DNA of 64,000 nucleotides, taken from Phytoseiulus persimilis. Lineage: Eukaryota; Arthropoda; Arachnida; Mesostigmata; Phytoseiidae. This document shows, piece by piece, positions 32,901 to 46,397 of the stretch. Both the position numbers and the translations under genes were made by a program. Where the stretch lies: assembly GCA_037576195.1 (NCBI GenBank), contig CM075104.1:25374211-25438210 (forward strand), given 5' to 3'. A model generated the notes under the pieces. That model ran no database searches and was not told the origin of the DNA. It worked only from the letters and a program-made list of their open reading frames with translations. Position 1 is the stretch's first letter. Every line of letters begins with the position of its first letter.

Positions 32901-35900
32901 CCCAAGCCACGCAAGCCCTTCCGCCCCCCGCTGGCTGCGTCATTTTCCCTTTTCAGTGCGACTAAATGAAGTCAGTGGCGAGGAATGAGCGAGCATGCAA
33001 ACGTTTTTTCCGCCACCGATCATTATCGATTCAGCTCGCCGTTGCTCTCTTCCTCATACCATAGATGGGTGAGGCCGAAGGCGGGACCGACCAGGGAATT
33101 CTCCCCCGAGGCGTCATTTGGGCTGGGGCCGGTCCCGTTGCTGACCACCAGTCCTTCTCTGAACGACACGGTGGTTAGCGCGCCAGCTTCCGATCGCGTT
33201 CGGCATCGCGTTCAAGCATGCTTTCGTGCGACGACAATTTTACTTTACAGTGAGTCTGGCTGCTCAAGTCACGAGACAGCCGATGGCACAGCGTGGTCCA
33301 TGCATCACGTGCCGAGTCCCACGTGGTGTCACAGCTGAATTGACGCCTTCTCGGGAGGGTGCTCAGGGCGTGGCCGTAAGTTCGAAAAAGTCGAATCACG
33401 CTTCAAGTTCATTGTACTTCTCCCGATCCATGCTTGCAAGCTCTTTGTGATGCGTGTTTTGTTCCTTGGTGAGAGCAAAACTAACTGGATCATTATCAAA
33501 TGTTCATTCTCTTCGCACAAGCGCGGCGATGAAATCCAGTTGATCGACCTCAATCGCTGCGACGGTCGGAACCTTCACTCGACGATCTAGCTTCCAGTTC
33601 ACGCTCGTAGTTCGAGAGTACCTTTGATGTTCTCTCCGGGGGTTGCCGTTTCCAAGGACGGTATTTATGTGCTGAACTCCGAGAGCGGATTCCAGTTCCG
33701 TGACCGGCGTGTCGGAAGTACCGCGGCAATTCCATCCAGATCACCATTTCCTCTGAACAAGCTGACCCCGGGAATTATGCTTGAAGAAATTCCCGAGCAC
33801 AATTCTGACGCATTGTAAAACTTTGAATGTTATTCGTGGCTCAGGTCGTCTATTCGATGCCAAACCAGAGAAGACACTGCCCGAAATGGCATTGCTTCGC
33901 CCGTTCGGTAGAGGCCTCATGATAACTTCAACATGTCGACCAAAAAAAAACAGCACGGCATTCAAGCACTTTTCTTGAGACAGATAGCATGGTCAGAAGT
34001 CCGCCATCAGTATTTTCTCGCACAGGAAAGGACATCTTTACCCCCTCGACTGTCATTCCATCTGCAGAGGCCTGGTGTGGCGACAGAGCATCTCTACGCA
34101 ATCAATCAGCGTCCGTACGGAGTTCAGAGGTGAGAGGTTATCTGGAACAGAGCCTTTCTCGCTGCGGCGGTGACACCGCTGCCAGGTGGGGCTTTTCGCT
34201 ATCGAGGGTTCCGATTCGAGAGACGGTCGGCTTGTTGAAAACTCGCAAGGAGATGCAGCTGAGCAGTGAATCGTGGGAGCGTTATGTCCCGGATTTCGGC
34301 TGCACTCAGTCGTGGCCCAACGCCGGACTCTACTCAGGACGATTAGGCTCCGCCTCGCTTCGTTAAGCTCCCATGCTTCTTTCCACCGGACGCTGTACGT
34401 CCCTTATGAGCGTCCGTAGTCCCGAGAAGCGATTCGCTTACGATGGGGCAACATTCGGAGAATCAGCGAACAAGCGCACAATCTGTGCGGCGCCTAATCC
34501 TGCAAGAGAAAGCTTTACAGTTCAGAGTGCTGTTTTCATATCACGGAGCTGCCATGGTCGGAGCCCGGCTTCAGCGTCTCAAGGTCCAGATAGCTATTGG
34601 GATCTCCATTGTCTCGATCCCGGAGGACACAGCAGATCCAATCCAAGTAGCAGGCTATTCACTGTCTGCGCGCTCTCCGTCGAGCCGACAATGGCAAGAT
34701 GGCTCGTTCTAAGAATATGTGTTTGCGCTGGCTGTTCTTCAGATAGTAAACATGAGCGAAGTTTTGCTGTTCTGTGGGGCCAACCCTCCGTGCAGACGAG
34801 CAGTGCCATTGGAACAACTCATCTTGTAATATTGGTATCTATGTGGGTGTATACATGATTCACTCGTAAGCATTTGCCCACGAAGCGCCCATACTCTCTG
34901 ATGGACATAGTTTAGCTGCTCCGGAGCGGGGGCCGCACGTTCCTTCAGCCGTTATATCGTAATCAGGTAACTCCTCCACTCAGGAAAACAAGCAATACGA
35001 CCTTTACCAACATCAAACACGAACCGAACACAAAAGAAAGCAGTAGTCCACCCGACAGATGTTTTTTTTTTCGTCTTGATGTATCGCGAACTGCTTGAAG
35101 AACCGGGAAACTACGAACGATACGTGATCAGAAAATACATGTGTATCTGATACAAATATCGTTCGGCACGCTTCAGTTGAGCGTGAACTAATCCGGGCAC
35201 GTTGTCAAACTCCGCCCGGGCTTCAAACTTCTCGGGGTTCTCGAAGATTTGTGGACGAAACGTTCGAAGGCGGTTCTAATACACGTTAGCTTGAAGGATT
35301 CAGGCGTATCGGTGCCAGCGGGGAATTTTCAACTGTGAGGCAACGGGTAATCGAAAGATTCTGCGAGCCCACCGGTTGTTCGGGAGGACGAATCCAGAAA
35401 CTACTCTTATGGCTGTTGTTGTCTTGGAAGGGAGATGGAAAACTGGATGAGATTGAATAGATCAAATGCGGTTAACGCCCGTTTACAGCCACTCGGGAAA
35501 ATATTTTCGTGGAGCTGGCCACAGGCTGTTGAAGTTCTCGCCCGAGTTCAAGGCCGTATCGATTCTCAGGAAATTCATTCGCAACTTGAGTCCTACTTGA
35601 GTTATACTGTCCTATCGAAGCTGTCCGGAATGTCTCCGTTCTTCCCGTTCGTTCCCGTTTCTCTTCCGACCATCTTGATGAAAAACATCGACATCAATAC
35701 GCTCTCGTTGCGAACAAGTCATGTAGTCTCGAACCGGGGAAAAGAACACGAAGCCAATATCGTGAGATTTCCCCCAAAGCGGGCTGTGTTCTTCGCGTTC
35801 GTTTAGCCAGGTTTGGTTGGCCGATCGAGACGCGGGCTCGACGGCCGCTCGGATGGCCAAGGACTCAACAAGCAATTAAGGTCCGACACTTCCGCACCAT

Positions 35901-37647
35901 TGTGTTCGACCAAAGCTCCTCTTGGCGCTTCTTAACAACGACTCCTTCTTTCACACCATTGCTTTCTTAGGAAGCTCTCTCCTCAACATGTTGTCGGAGC
36001 CTCCGAGTCATCATCATCGCGTTCATCTCGTTATTACTGTGCATCGGCGAAGGAGGTCCGAGCCTCAACTGCCGTGAATTCAGCGGACAAAGGGCGACTC
36101 GCGCACTTCGCGCGGATGGGGCACCGATAAGAGAAAACGCTCAGAGACCCAGATCATTACGGAACTCTGGGGGGAGGGGCGAACATGTCACGGAAAATCT
36201 GTACAGAATCAGCTGCTTGCTCTTCGCGACTTGGACCATGAGATCAGATGAAAACCGATGTTGTTCGAGGGACCATACCGTCTCGAAGGTCGAATCCTTG
36301 ACAGAAAACATGTTTTGAGTCTGCCAAAAGATCGGCTGAAGCACTCGCTACAGCTCCCGTTCCAGGTCGATGCGCACAGAATAAGAGACCGTCCAAATCT
36401 GATTTACCGAGGAGATGTTCTGAAAGAATAAGGAGGCTGAAATTCCGCGCCATGGAAAACTGGAAATCACGCACACGGCTGGGGAGCAACGAGGAAAGCT
36501 CAACTAGTCTTCAACGTAAGCGTGTCGATGTTCCCACGTCCGTTGTAAGAACTCTCCAACAGGAGCGCTACGTCACGCCTCCCCAACGTGATGGCAATAA
36601 TTCAGTCCCATTTGCAATCATAACGAACAAGGGAATAAGATCACATTGTTCTGCCGCAAACGAAGACGGAACATCCTCAGAATCGGAAGACTCTACGGAG
36701 CTAACGGTCTGGAGTACATGGAGCGTCTGGAAAACAACAGCTCCGTTGAGCCACAACGGACTTCCCTCTAGTTGCATGTTCCCCGAACACACCGCGATTC
36801 TCTTCGTGAACTCTTGTCGATGACAAACATCAATCCGACTCGGAAAGAACAGACGGCGATGCTCCGAGCCAAATCGGTCTGCAAAAGCTCCTCATGCCCT
36901 TATTCACACGTTAGAAGTGAACTCCCAGCAGAGATTCCGAGAATCAGAAGGCCGAGCGGTCGCCTGGAACATCGCGTTGATTTCCCCGATATTATACGAA
37001 AGATATCGAGTCAGAAATCAGCCCGTTGCCTAGTGACCCGGCGTTAGCGAAATTTCGGCGGTCTCCACGGAAATCCAGTATGTACTGGGAACGAAGGTTT
37101 TCCTGACGTGGAGAAGATCGGTGTTTCGTGCCTCCAATCTCCTCGGAGCTCCAGCTTAGTTCAATATGGAACTCTGAGGGAAACACGAGAGCTCGTCCTG
37201 GAAGGGCGGGGGGAGTGGTCCTCTTCCTGTCCTCTTACACTGGGTGCCCACTCGGGAGAGACCTTTCAAAGAACTATGAGCCACCAATGAGATTAAAGGA
37301 GGTGAATGTTCGGACGGCCGTGTGTCAAGCATATGAGTCTTTTGTGTCGCTTTTTGTCTCGTCTCTGTGGATACTCTCATCCAGGATTCCACAAAAACAT
37401 GGCCGCTGGGAGACTCACGTCTTATTGGACAATTACCCCTGAATACGGATGTCCGATCTGAATCAGCCAGGTCATGAGCCACCAATATGCCTACTGGACA
37501 ATACAGGGTGGTAAAATTAGGTCGGGATTTCTTTGCCTGTTCGCTCACTCATTCGACCTCCCTTGCCACTTGCCTATATCGTTTCCAGCTCCAGTTCAAT
37601 CCCAATTTGAACCCAAAACTTGGCGACTTCTTTTTACCTCTGAATTC
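29946..37647. other. Nothing firmly recognised
   Basis: Frames at 30779-31295, 31416-31961 and 31760-32095 look partly protein-like on opposite strands, so they cannot all be real. A GTGAGC donor-like site at 31294-31299 follows the first. No family, repeat or RNA gene was identified. Confidence 0.4.
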
Positions 37648-37950
37648 AGTGGGCTCACCAATTTTCCACAGACGGTGGAGCTGAGGTCGCGGGGCTCGAC
37701 CGATTAAACGTTTTCCGGTCGATTTTTTATTTTATCGAAACTCGACTCCCGTCACTGTCAACGGTTACCAGCAGAAACACCAGAAACCAACGATTTTCAT
37801 GGTAACTTTCCCATGTTTTGGCTCGTTGGCCCCTCCCACTTGAGAGCGGGATGCTTGTAACACCCGGCATTGTGTGTCAGATGGGCATCCCTCTGAGTCA
37901 CACCGGGCTACCTCGGCTCCACCGTCTGTGGAAAATCGGGGAGCTCCCTG
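37648..37950. repeat. Inverted repeat, possible MITE-like element
   Basis: ATTTTCCACAGACGGTGGAG at 37661-37680 recurs exactly as its reverse complement at 37917-37936. The match continues more loosely outward on the left side and beyond 37937 on the right (a TTTTTACC and GAATT stretch on each side), giving arms of perhaps 100 bases around a spacer of about 235. No transposase was seen inside, which suggests a non-autonomous element. Confidence 0.5.
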
Positions 37951-38015
37951 AGCTTGAGAGGGTAAAAAAAATTCAGTGAACTCGAGAAGAAAGCGGAACG
38001 AAAAACGATACAGAC

Positions 38016-41000
38016 GATTGATTGGCTCCAAAATGTGGTAGAATGAATAAACATCTGGCATGGATAAATCCTGGAATCCGCTCACTGGGCTCTGAGTAGC
38101 GCAACGAAAATTGGCGAGAAAGTTCTCGACCTGGTTTGACCACCCAGTGTAGCATATTGAACAGCCACTGGTAACAGAGCTTCAGGACTGATGATACAAG
38201 TCTTTCTCTCGAGCGAAGACATGATGAGGAGACTGATACGACAGGTCCACACCCGAACTATGCTTGAGACACCGAGTAGAATTGGAGATATCGGGAGGAG
38301 ATGCATTTCAGGGCAAGTCAGTCTCATCGCACATGTGGTGCCTCTATGGAGGAACGGCTTTGGAGTGAGAAGACACTGCGCCGTTAGGCTCCAAGTATGA
38401 TTCCGCTGCGAACGGAGTTGAGGATTCCGATGACGCGGAATAGCGACATTCATCACGAGATATTCACCATTCTATCCTTCACCGACTCCTGTCGAAATCC
38501 GTCCCTTTTTCCCACTGTCCAAAGACTCGTGATGCAGTCCGTGTTCTCTCACTCTCGCTTCCCGTCATTGCTCCGTGGCCCTGTCTTGAGTTCTACTTCC
38601 GGGGCTGACAATCATGCGCATCGAGCCGTGTGGGAATCAAGTCTCCTCCGCTCCCCTCCGAGACTCAAAGTCTTGCGGCATTCGAAAGTAGAGTTCTAAC
38701 AAAGCACTGCGCAGACAGCTGTCTTCATTCAGGGTTGTTGAGTCGAATGGAAACGGAAAGGCGCTCGTAACGCGTCGGCTTCTTACTCTCTAGCGACACT
38801 CACTCAGCGATCTGAGCCGAGACGGATGTGACTCGAGGAATGAGAGGTCAGGCGACACTCACGCCATTGGTCAGAGGCGCCTTCCCGACCTTTGAACGGT
38901 TTTCCAGAGACGGTGTTTGCGTAGGGTCTTCCTGGGATATCAATGATCGGTTTGCCCCTCGAACGCTCCGAGCCAGGAAGAGATGACGGACTTCTGAGTA
39001 TCCGAGCTCCCTCTCTGCCCCGAACGCAAACGCTGCGTCACTGCGAATAACGCAACCTTCGTTCGCGATTGGGCAATCTTGGGCGCGCTCCAGAAAACTC
39101 TTGCATTATTGTTTATCCAGCGAATTCTTGAGAAAAGCACTTGAAGCAACCAGAAGGCCGAAATCGGACGGCAAAGGCCGATATCCGGCGGTTGAAGCGA
39201 GCGAAACGAAACGCTTCAAGAGTCTAGTGTCGTTCGTCCAAACTTGACATTAATTAACGACACATCAGCCACATCGGGAGATCTCGGTTCGCCACGTTCG
39301 AGCGATCGGAATTCTCCCTCGCATCTGTTCCGATCAGAGCCCGGGGCCTGTCATCGCTCCCTCGATGTCTATCTATCGATCGGGAGAGAAAACGGCCACT
39401 CTTCCATTTGTTCAAACAGTAATCGCTAGACCGTGACGCTCCGTCTGACCCCTTCGCCATGTACTCCGATCGGCTTGGGTGGACCAAATTGAAAAATTCG
39501 GCGATCCGTCTTGAGTCAATCGATGGAGTCTCCGATGAATGGAGCTACTTCTCCTCCAACGCATCCATCATTTCGAGTTGAGTGCACCAAGCCACATCTA
39601 GATAAAAGTGCAACGATTCACACAGTGGAGGCTTTGCTCGTTAGGAATCCTGTCGCTACAGCTCCGATTCCGATTTATTTATGGGACGAGGACCCGAGCT
39701 CGATCGGCCGAGACCTTCGATCGGATCCGCTTGAGCAGTTATCAAGCAAATAATCGTTCATCCCTACGCTGGGCGGCTCATTGTCGTCCTGATCCTTTCG
39801 TTGAGGTCAGATATCCGTTGTTGCCTGCCGCGAGAAGTCTACGCTGCAAGGAGTTTCGATGTGATCTCCGAATCAGACGAGAACTCATTTTCCGTCCAGG
39901 CCGATCCTGTTCAGCTGAAAGGCGCGCACGGGTCGAGTGGATAATCGAGCTTAGAACGGATGTCGGCGAGTCAAGCGCCAGGGTGCTGGATCAATTCTCA
40001 GCGAACCGAGCCGCATATGAGAAGACTGAGTGTTCTCCACAGAGCAAACCGGCCGTTGATATCAAGCAGAAGAGCCACAAGAGCAATTCGAGTGGGTCAG
40101 GGGGACTTCTCGAAGTTTTCGAACTGGGTTTCGAGATCATCTGCAATCTCAAGTCACTTGACTCAGCTGTTTCCAGCCTCTACGGAACCGCGAATTGGGC
40201 GGAGATCAGAGAGAACTCCACGAACGACGGGTCCCAATCCGCTCCTCCTCTCTCCGGTTTCCATTAAGCCCGAAATCCAATTCCTTCAGTTGCGACGGTG
40301 CGGACGGCGATAATTACATCTGATTATCTCAATCTATCAGACGACTTTTGAGGAGGAAAATAGAGCAGATCTACGGTCAGCGGAAAGTATTCCCCTCTAT
40401 TGCCGACGTCCATCACAGCATCACAGCTTGATGAAGCCCAGCCGACTGAATCGTGGTGTCCCTCGCCGTCATTGAAGAAATTCACTTGTCAGACATCGTC
40501 CGCGCACAAGGGAGGAAAACTGAGGCCAACGGATCGTCAATAGAGAGATTTCATCAGGACCAGAGACTCGTGGAAGTAAAATGTCGGGCCCCGATCCCGT
40601 CGCCGGGTTCGGAGTTGCCACCCCGGGAGGACGGAGAGTTGGACGGTCGTCCGTTCTACTCTTCGGTCGGACGAATCCGTCACGGCCGGCGCGAACTTTG
40701 GAAGCGACCATCGAGGGAATTCATGGCTGTTGGCTTGCCGAGATAGCGATGTAATCGCAGCCGTGGACTGGATGGAAACCTCACCAGAGAAACGGCGTTG
40801 ATCCCCGACCTGACTAGACACCGGTCATGGAATTGAAACGGAAAGAACGAACTCGAAAGGGCACTGCGGGGCGAAAGCGACGGCTCATTCAAAAGCTGCC
40901 CGAGAAATCGCACTCACTCTCTTCGGTGAGTCAGCGAACGGTTGGCTAGGATCTGTTCCCAATGATGGGGTCGAGGAGCAGAAATACGACGACGGAATTC

Positions 41001-41988
41001 CGGAGACCATCCGGTGGGAAAGCCTTCACGCTTCGGGTCTGCTGAGTTGCTAGGCACAGCTCCATCTCGCGGAGACGAAAAGGTAGTAAAAGGACCGACC
41101 GACTCGGAACAGGAGAGTCGGAGCTGTCGGCGGGGAGGAGACTGCGAAGTCGCGGCTTCCCTATCCGACGGAAGCTCATACACAGTGTTCTTGGAGGAGC
41201 GGGATCAAATCAAGTGACCAGCAACCTTGCGTTCCGTCGGAAACAAAAGAGAACGAGGAGCGCTGCTCCGACGCACAGTGTACCAAATGGGCGTTTTGGG
41301 TGGAAAAAAATCATACCGGGGATATCGATCGGAGCGTTGAGGAACGTTCACCGATGGCTAGAGGTCGGGAAACATGCTCAAATCTGTCGGGGCATGGGCT
41401 GCAAGCTGCAAGACGTGGAGAGGGCAACATATCGACGGGGCTTTGTCAAAGCCGACATTGACTGTTGACGCGGAATCTCAAATATTAGTGCAAAAAACGG
41501 TTCATCATGGAACAAATTGTAGCGAGCAAGTCGATACACTTCCGTCCATCGTATTCACAGCTGTCAGTGTCTGCCTTTCTATCGGCTATTCATATCAACT
41601 GAATAAAATGAGCGCCGAAACTCGCACAATTCACCAAAATGCAGGGTCTCGAAACTAGATTATCCATCGGTATCAACCGGTTTGATTTCGTTGTCAAATC
41701 GGCGGAAGGCTTTCTACTTGCCGTAGCTAAATGCTCATGCAACGCTTCCCGACGCGGACTGAGATATGCGTTGCCGCATTATTGCGAGATACATCCAATT
41801 TGACTGGCTGCCTGTCGGCAAACGACATTTCTCCGGCAGATGATTCACCTTTCGAAACTTCCGATGAGTCTCCTAGCAGCTCTGATGAGAGCGTCTAGTC
41901 GATATGGACGGTAGAAGTTCGTGGAGCAACGAAAGACTGAAGCCGGAAAGTCCGGCCGAACCAGTGTAGGCAGATCTATACAGTATGG
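38016..41988. other. Nothing firmly recognised
   Basis: The 219-codon frame at 39608-40267 and a plus-strand open stretch at 40820-41056 with a GTGAGT inside it are the main signals. Neither could be tied to a family. Confidence 0.4.
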
Positions 41989-42895
41989 CTTTTTTTAGTC
42001 GGGAATTTTCGAGCCTGATCTTGTTTTGGCCATAACTTCCTCAGTTCTCGGAAAGCAAGGAGTGATCGATAGAGAATATCGAGGCGATAATTTTCTGCGA
42101 AATTCGAATGGATACGATGAGAATTCGGGGTCAGAAAATGGTTTTGAAAATTACCCTTTTTTTTCCATGTCTCCCTAAAAGTCATCGTGAAAACGTCAGC
42201 ATTCATCCGATCGGACTCGTAGGGGTCACGTTGGACGCGCGAAAGGAAGCCGGTCATTCGCTGGAAGACCGATCGAAGTTATCTCATTTCCTCGAATGAT
42301 GGCAAGCGATCGTATGCACCCCTTTCCCAAGGGCCTGTCCGTTGGCTGATTTTATTCGCTCCGCTTTCCCTCGCATTTCCTCTCGTAACTCCTCAACGAG
42401 GCAGGAATGAAGGTAACTCCTGTGGTGAAAATCGCTCAGAAATTGGTGAATTACCCGAATAATGAGCTGCAAGGTCGATCCGACGATTATTGGTTTTCAC
42501 CGGGAATCACCATCATCCAGTTTTCCGTCCTCGGTCGCCAAAATCACCCTTGACAACCTAGGAATTCTTGTTACGATCGCTCGCCATTTTTCGAGGAAAT
42601 GAGATAACTCTGATCGGTTTTCCGGCGGATGACCGGCTTCCTTTCGCGCGTAGACGAGTCCGATCGGATGAATATTGACGTCTTCACGATGACTTTCAGG
42701 GAGACCTCGAAAAAAAGGGTAATTTTCAAAACCATTTCCTTAACCCAGAGGTTCATCGTATTCACTCGAATATTTCAGAAAATGACCGCTGCGATATCCT
42801 CTATCGACTTGTTGATTTCCCTCGAAATTCCAAGGACTGAGAGAGTTATGGCCAAAACAAGATCGGGCTCGAAAATTCCCGGCCAAGAGAAGAGG
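41989..42895. mobile_element. Foldback element with about 300-bp inverted arms
   Basis: The left arm (about 41989-42309) and right arm (about 42574-42895) are reverse complements with scattered differences. Shared blocks include GAATTTTCGAGCC, ATCTTGTTTTGGCCATAAC, AAAATGGTTTTGAAAATTACCC and the run around CATCCGATCGGACTCG. The spacer is about 265 bases and has no convincing gene. Large-arm foldback or MITE-type non-autonomous DNA elements have this shape. Target-site duplications were not resolved. Confidence 0.65.
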
Positions 42896-44507
42896 AGAAG
42901 AAATATTTTTTTTTTCCACTTAAAACGCGCTATTGGTAGACTGTGCGACGCTGGCCCACACAACCGGTTCCCATCGAGCTAGTCACTCTATAATTTTCAG
43001 CCGGTCGAGATCCAGTCACTCATTTCTCGTCGTGATGACACTCGCCCGCACCAAACGTCTCCCTGAGGGGGTTTTCAGGGAGCCTCCTGGAGAGGACCTG
43101 GGAGAACTGGGTGGAATGTCGCGGAATAACGTTTGCTCCTCGTCATTCCTCCGGTGGGATGTCGGCGATCGAAACATGGGAATGGAAGTGCGACATTCGC
43201 CGCCGGTAGAGGAGCCACGCTTTGCCCACGAGCATTGGAATTCGATACCTCCGGTTTAAACTCCTCGCAAGAAATGCCCGCAGGGCTCAGCACGAAGTTA
43301 TAGAAGTTCAGGCACGGAGGATGAGAGCTCTGTCTCCACATTCCTTTCGCTGAAGCTAAAATGGAACGCTCGACTGGGTTTGTGCGGGTCAAGTTCTTGG
43401 GCAACCACAAGGAACGCAAACTCGCCCCAGTGCGCTTAAGAAACCATGCTTCTGGAATAAGCATCTGCTTTGACCTTCTTGAGTTCGCTGGCACGAAGAT
43501 CCATGACCCGATTTTTATGCTGTCCATGTTTTTTTCCTGAGCTCATAATATTTAACTGCTAAGAATGATATCTTCAAAGCATTCGTGTCTTTCCATGGTT
43601 GCGCCCGGATTTCTTTTCGGAAACAACGGGGCAGACTCATACGCCGCGAAAACTCAACGCGAGGAACCACAGAGAACAGGACCTCGGCTCCGATGTGAAC
43701 CTCAACGGGAGCCTCAAGTCAGGGGTGAGAGCGAGAACGGAGGGCTTCGTCATTCGGATGGGGCGACTTGAAATCACTTCCGATGCTCATCCAATCAGTG
43801 AAATGATCATCCTTCACTGAGGAATAATGAATTGAATAGGGAAAACGCCCTCGTTTTTTTCCATTACTCCTGAGCTGACACTGGGAAAAACAGAGAAGCT
43901 CTTCCACCCGAGCGCTAACTGCATTCAGCCTTCGGGGAAAACTAAAAAGACTGAGCGTAACAATGAGTGAATAGCTGTTTGCGACCTTGCGAGCGTTTAG
44001 CCTGAGAAATTGTGCTCTTCGAATACGACCCCAAGGGGTGGCTGATTTTCACTTTTATTAATACTCAAATTCCAATCAATGTGGGAGTGCTAAGTGAACG
44101 GGTTTTCATTTATGCACCAGTTTGAGCAATCGCCCCTTCAGCTACTCGCACTCGGGACAACCTGCGTGTTCGCTGTGCTACCAACGAAACTGAGACCTGC
44201 AAGCCCTCAACTGGAACAGGGTTCCGCCTACCCGTATGAGTGACCCGTATCAGAATACGAAGCATTTGCAGAGCTCTGCCGAGACTACGTAATTGTTCGC
44301 GACATCTCTCCTTCTTGAAAGGCTGCAGATGGTCGTTCCGAAACTGTGCTGATCAAGTTTAAGGGGAGCTTCAAGTCCACATATCATGCTAAGCGTTCAA
44401 TGGCAGCGAGCCAGCCAGCGACATACAGTCAGCCTACGAAGGCGCTGATGCTGGCGTAGCACGAGCCGAAACCCAGTCACCCAACAAATGACGTCACGAT
44501 CGAAACT

Positions 44508-44768
44508 TCAGCACTTCTTCCCTGCAGAACGCCATGTTACGTGACGCAGGAAACCGAGACAGTGCGATGAGCTGTGTGCGATGATCCACACCCGTCCCAC
44601 TTCCGCGACATCTCGGAACCCTCCTTTGAATGAAGTCTCGGGCCCACTCATATCGGAGATGATGAAAGAGGCTAGCTGTTGCAACGGAGTCGTTTGAATG
44701 AAATCTTTTGGGATAGAGAGGTTATTCCGATCAGCTGACCAAACTTCCGGAGGGAACGAAAGTTCCAT
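44508..44768 (-). CDS. Unassigned open frame, 86 codons from ATG
   Basis: The frame from ATG at 44768 reads MELSFPPEVWSADRNN, later QQLASFIISDMSGPE and RVWIIAHSSSHCLGFL. It has a balanced composition and varied codons. No signal peptide, known domain or flanking splice site decides it. Confidence 0.18.
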   Translation of the reverse strand: MELSFPPEVWSADRNNLSIPKDFIQTTPLQQLASFIISDMSGPETSFKGGFRDVAEVGRVWIIAHSSSHCLGFLRHVTWRSAGKKC

Positions 44769-46293
44769 CGCGCGACAGCACATCTTGCAAGGGGACAGCT
44801 CGTATCGAGTTGCATCAGAATTGTATTCGATCGCGGTCGGAGTCACATAACGACTGAGGCAGAAGGATGAAACGAGAGAAATGCTCGGGTCGCAACAGGC
44901 ATGAACCGGGAAATACCCGTTCTAACACAATCGCCGTTCGGATTCCGATATTGTCGATGTCAATAAGCTGATGCGCTATATATACGTGAATTGTTTACCT
45001 CGCCCGCCTGGTTTTCTGCGGGGGCGCGACACGTTGACTACAAAACAGCGCCGCTCGTGACATTGGAGCGACCCCGACGACTTGAGCAGCTCCTACCAAC
45101 AACAGCACAGACGCCGCCGGGCCAATCGGGTACGAGTTTGCGCTTCCGCTACAGAGTACGTCGGAAAACCGACCATTATCGAACTTTGGTTTGATGTGGC
45201 GGTTGCCCTTCTACTCCCGAGTTTGCGCGATGGTTCCATTTTTTCTTTTCCTAACTTCTCCTCCTGTGCCCTTTCCTCGCCGCAGGACCCACCACCGAGA
45301 AACAGGGAAAATCCGTGAATCTGATTTATGGAACGTCTCAGCTGACCCGTCCAGCTGAACCACACGACCCACCTCGGCGATCAGAACAGCAGCCGCAAAG
45401 CAACCAAAACGGCGTCTGTTGCGATTATCGAACGAAACAGAACGAACGGTCCCAGACCGGAAAACATAACAAAACTCGAAAACTCCCCAGATGGAGCGAA
45501 GATCATAGTGTCCGGATACCCCGACAGTTCACCCAGGTTCCCGATTGAGGCGTTTCCATCAGATCGGGTCGTTGGCGGACGGAGCTCCAACTTGTAGATG
45601 AATTCAATGTCGTCGGGTGCGACACTGTGCCGACCATGCACCGAGGAGCTTGTCAGTGCAGGGACGGCAGCTGATACTTTTCGATGATCGGATGGGGAGG
45701 AGATCGTAGACGACATCATTACCGATATTGACCGTTTCCCCGCGCGGTACCCGCTGTCTACTTCCAAACCCGTTCGCTCGCTCGCCCTTCCTCCCGTCTT
45801 TACGCGCGTATGTCGACCGTCCCCGCGTTTATCCCTTGAGACTCCATCAGCAGCAGCGCCGGCAGTCACCGGCGGCGGTATCGGTATGAACAGTTCGCCG
45901 ATGGAAAGATGCGATCTTGTTCCCTGTCCGTTCGTATCCGATCGTCTGGGAACTCCAGTCGAGCTGTCAACTTCTGTTCGATGAGGGAGCCTGGCGCAAT
46001 GTTTAATTCTCTACGTCTACTCCGACCCCTCGTCGGACGTCTCCTCCCGTTTCCCGTTGCGGTTCCGTCGGTGCTCTTTGAGGCTAAAGCTTGGACTTCC
46101 GCTCAATGTTCTCCTCTTGAGAGACCGGGCAGTGTAAAAGACAACCACAGGTCTCGAGGGGTTCTGCACGCACGAAACTGTGCGCCGTTGTTGGGGCTGC
46201 AGCGATCGCTCCTGTCTGGGCTCAGGACATGATCGCGTAGGTGGGTGGAGAGAACCATTTACGATGACACTCCGCACTCTTTTGCCATCTCAG

Positions 46294-46397
46294 AATGGAA
46301 GGCCCAGACTCAAAACGTCGTGACTCCAAATTTCTAGAAGCTGAGTATTCACGCAGGAATTCAGGAGTCACGACGTTTTGAATCTGGGCTCTCCATT
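46294..46397. repeat. 34-bp inverted repeat (hairpin) around a 36-bp loop
   Basis: The arm at 46294-46327 pairs with 46364-46397, with 31 of 34 positions complementary, including an uninterrupted TCAAAACGTCGTGACTCC. An RNA or single strand would form a strong stem-loop. It may be a tiny MITE or a hairpin RNA gene; no flanking target duplication was evident. Confidence 0.7.

Noticed and set aside
39608-40267. A 219-codon plus-strand frame with a faint likeness (ARSLRCKE) to a dynactin p62 segment
   Set aside because: The likeness covers only about eight residues and the conserved cysteine spacing around it is absent.
40820-41216. Two successive plus-strand frames with balanced composition, one containing GTGAGT
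   Set aside because: Two different frames look good over the same bases, and the minus strand also reads acceptably. Composition alone is not enough.
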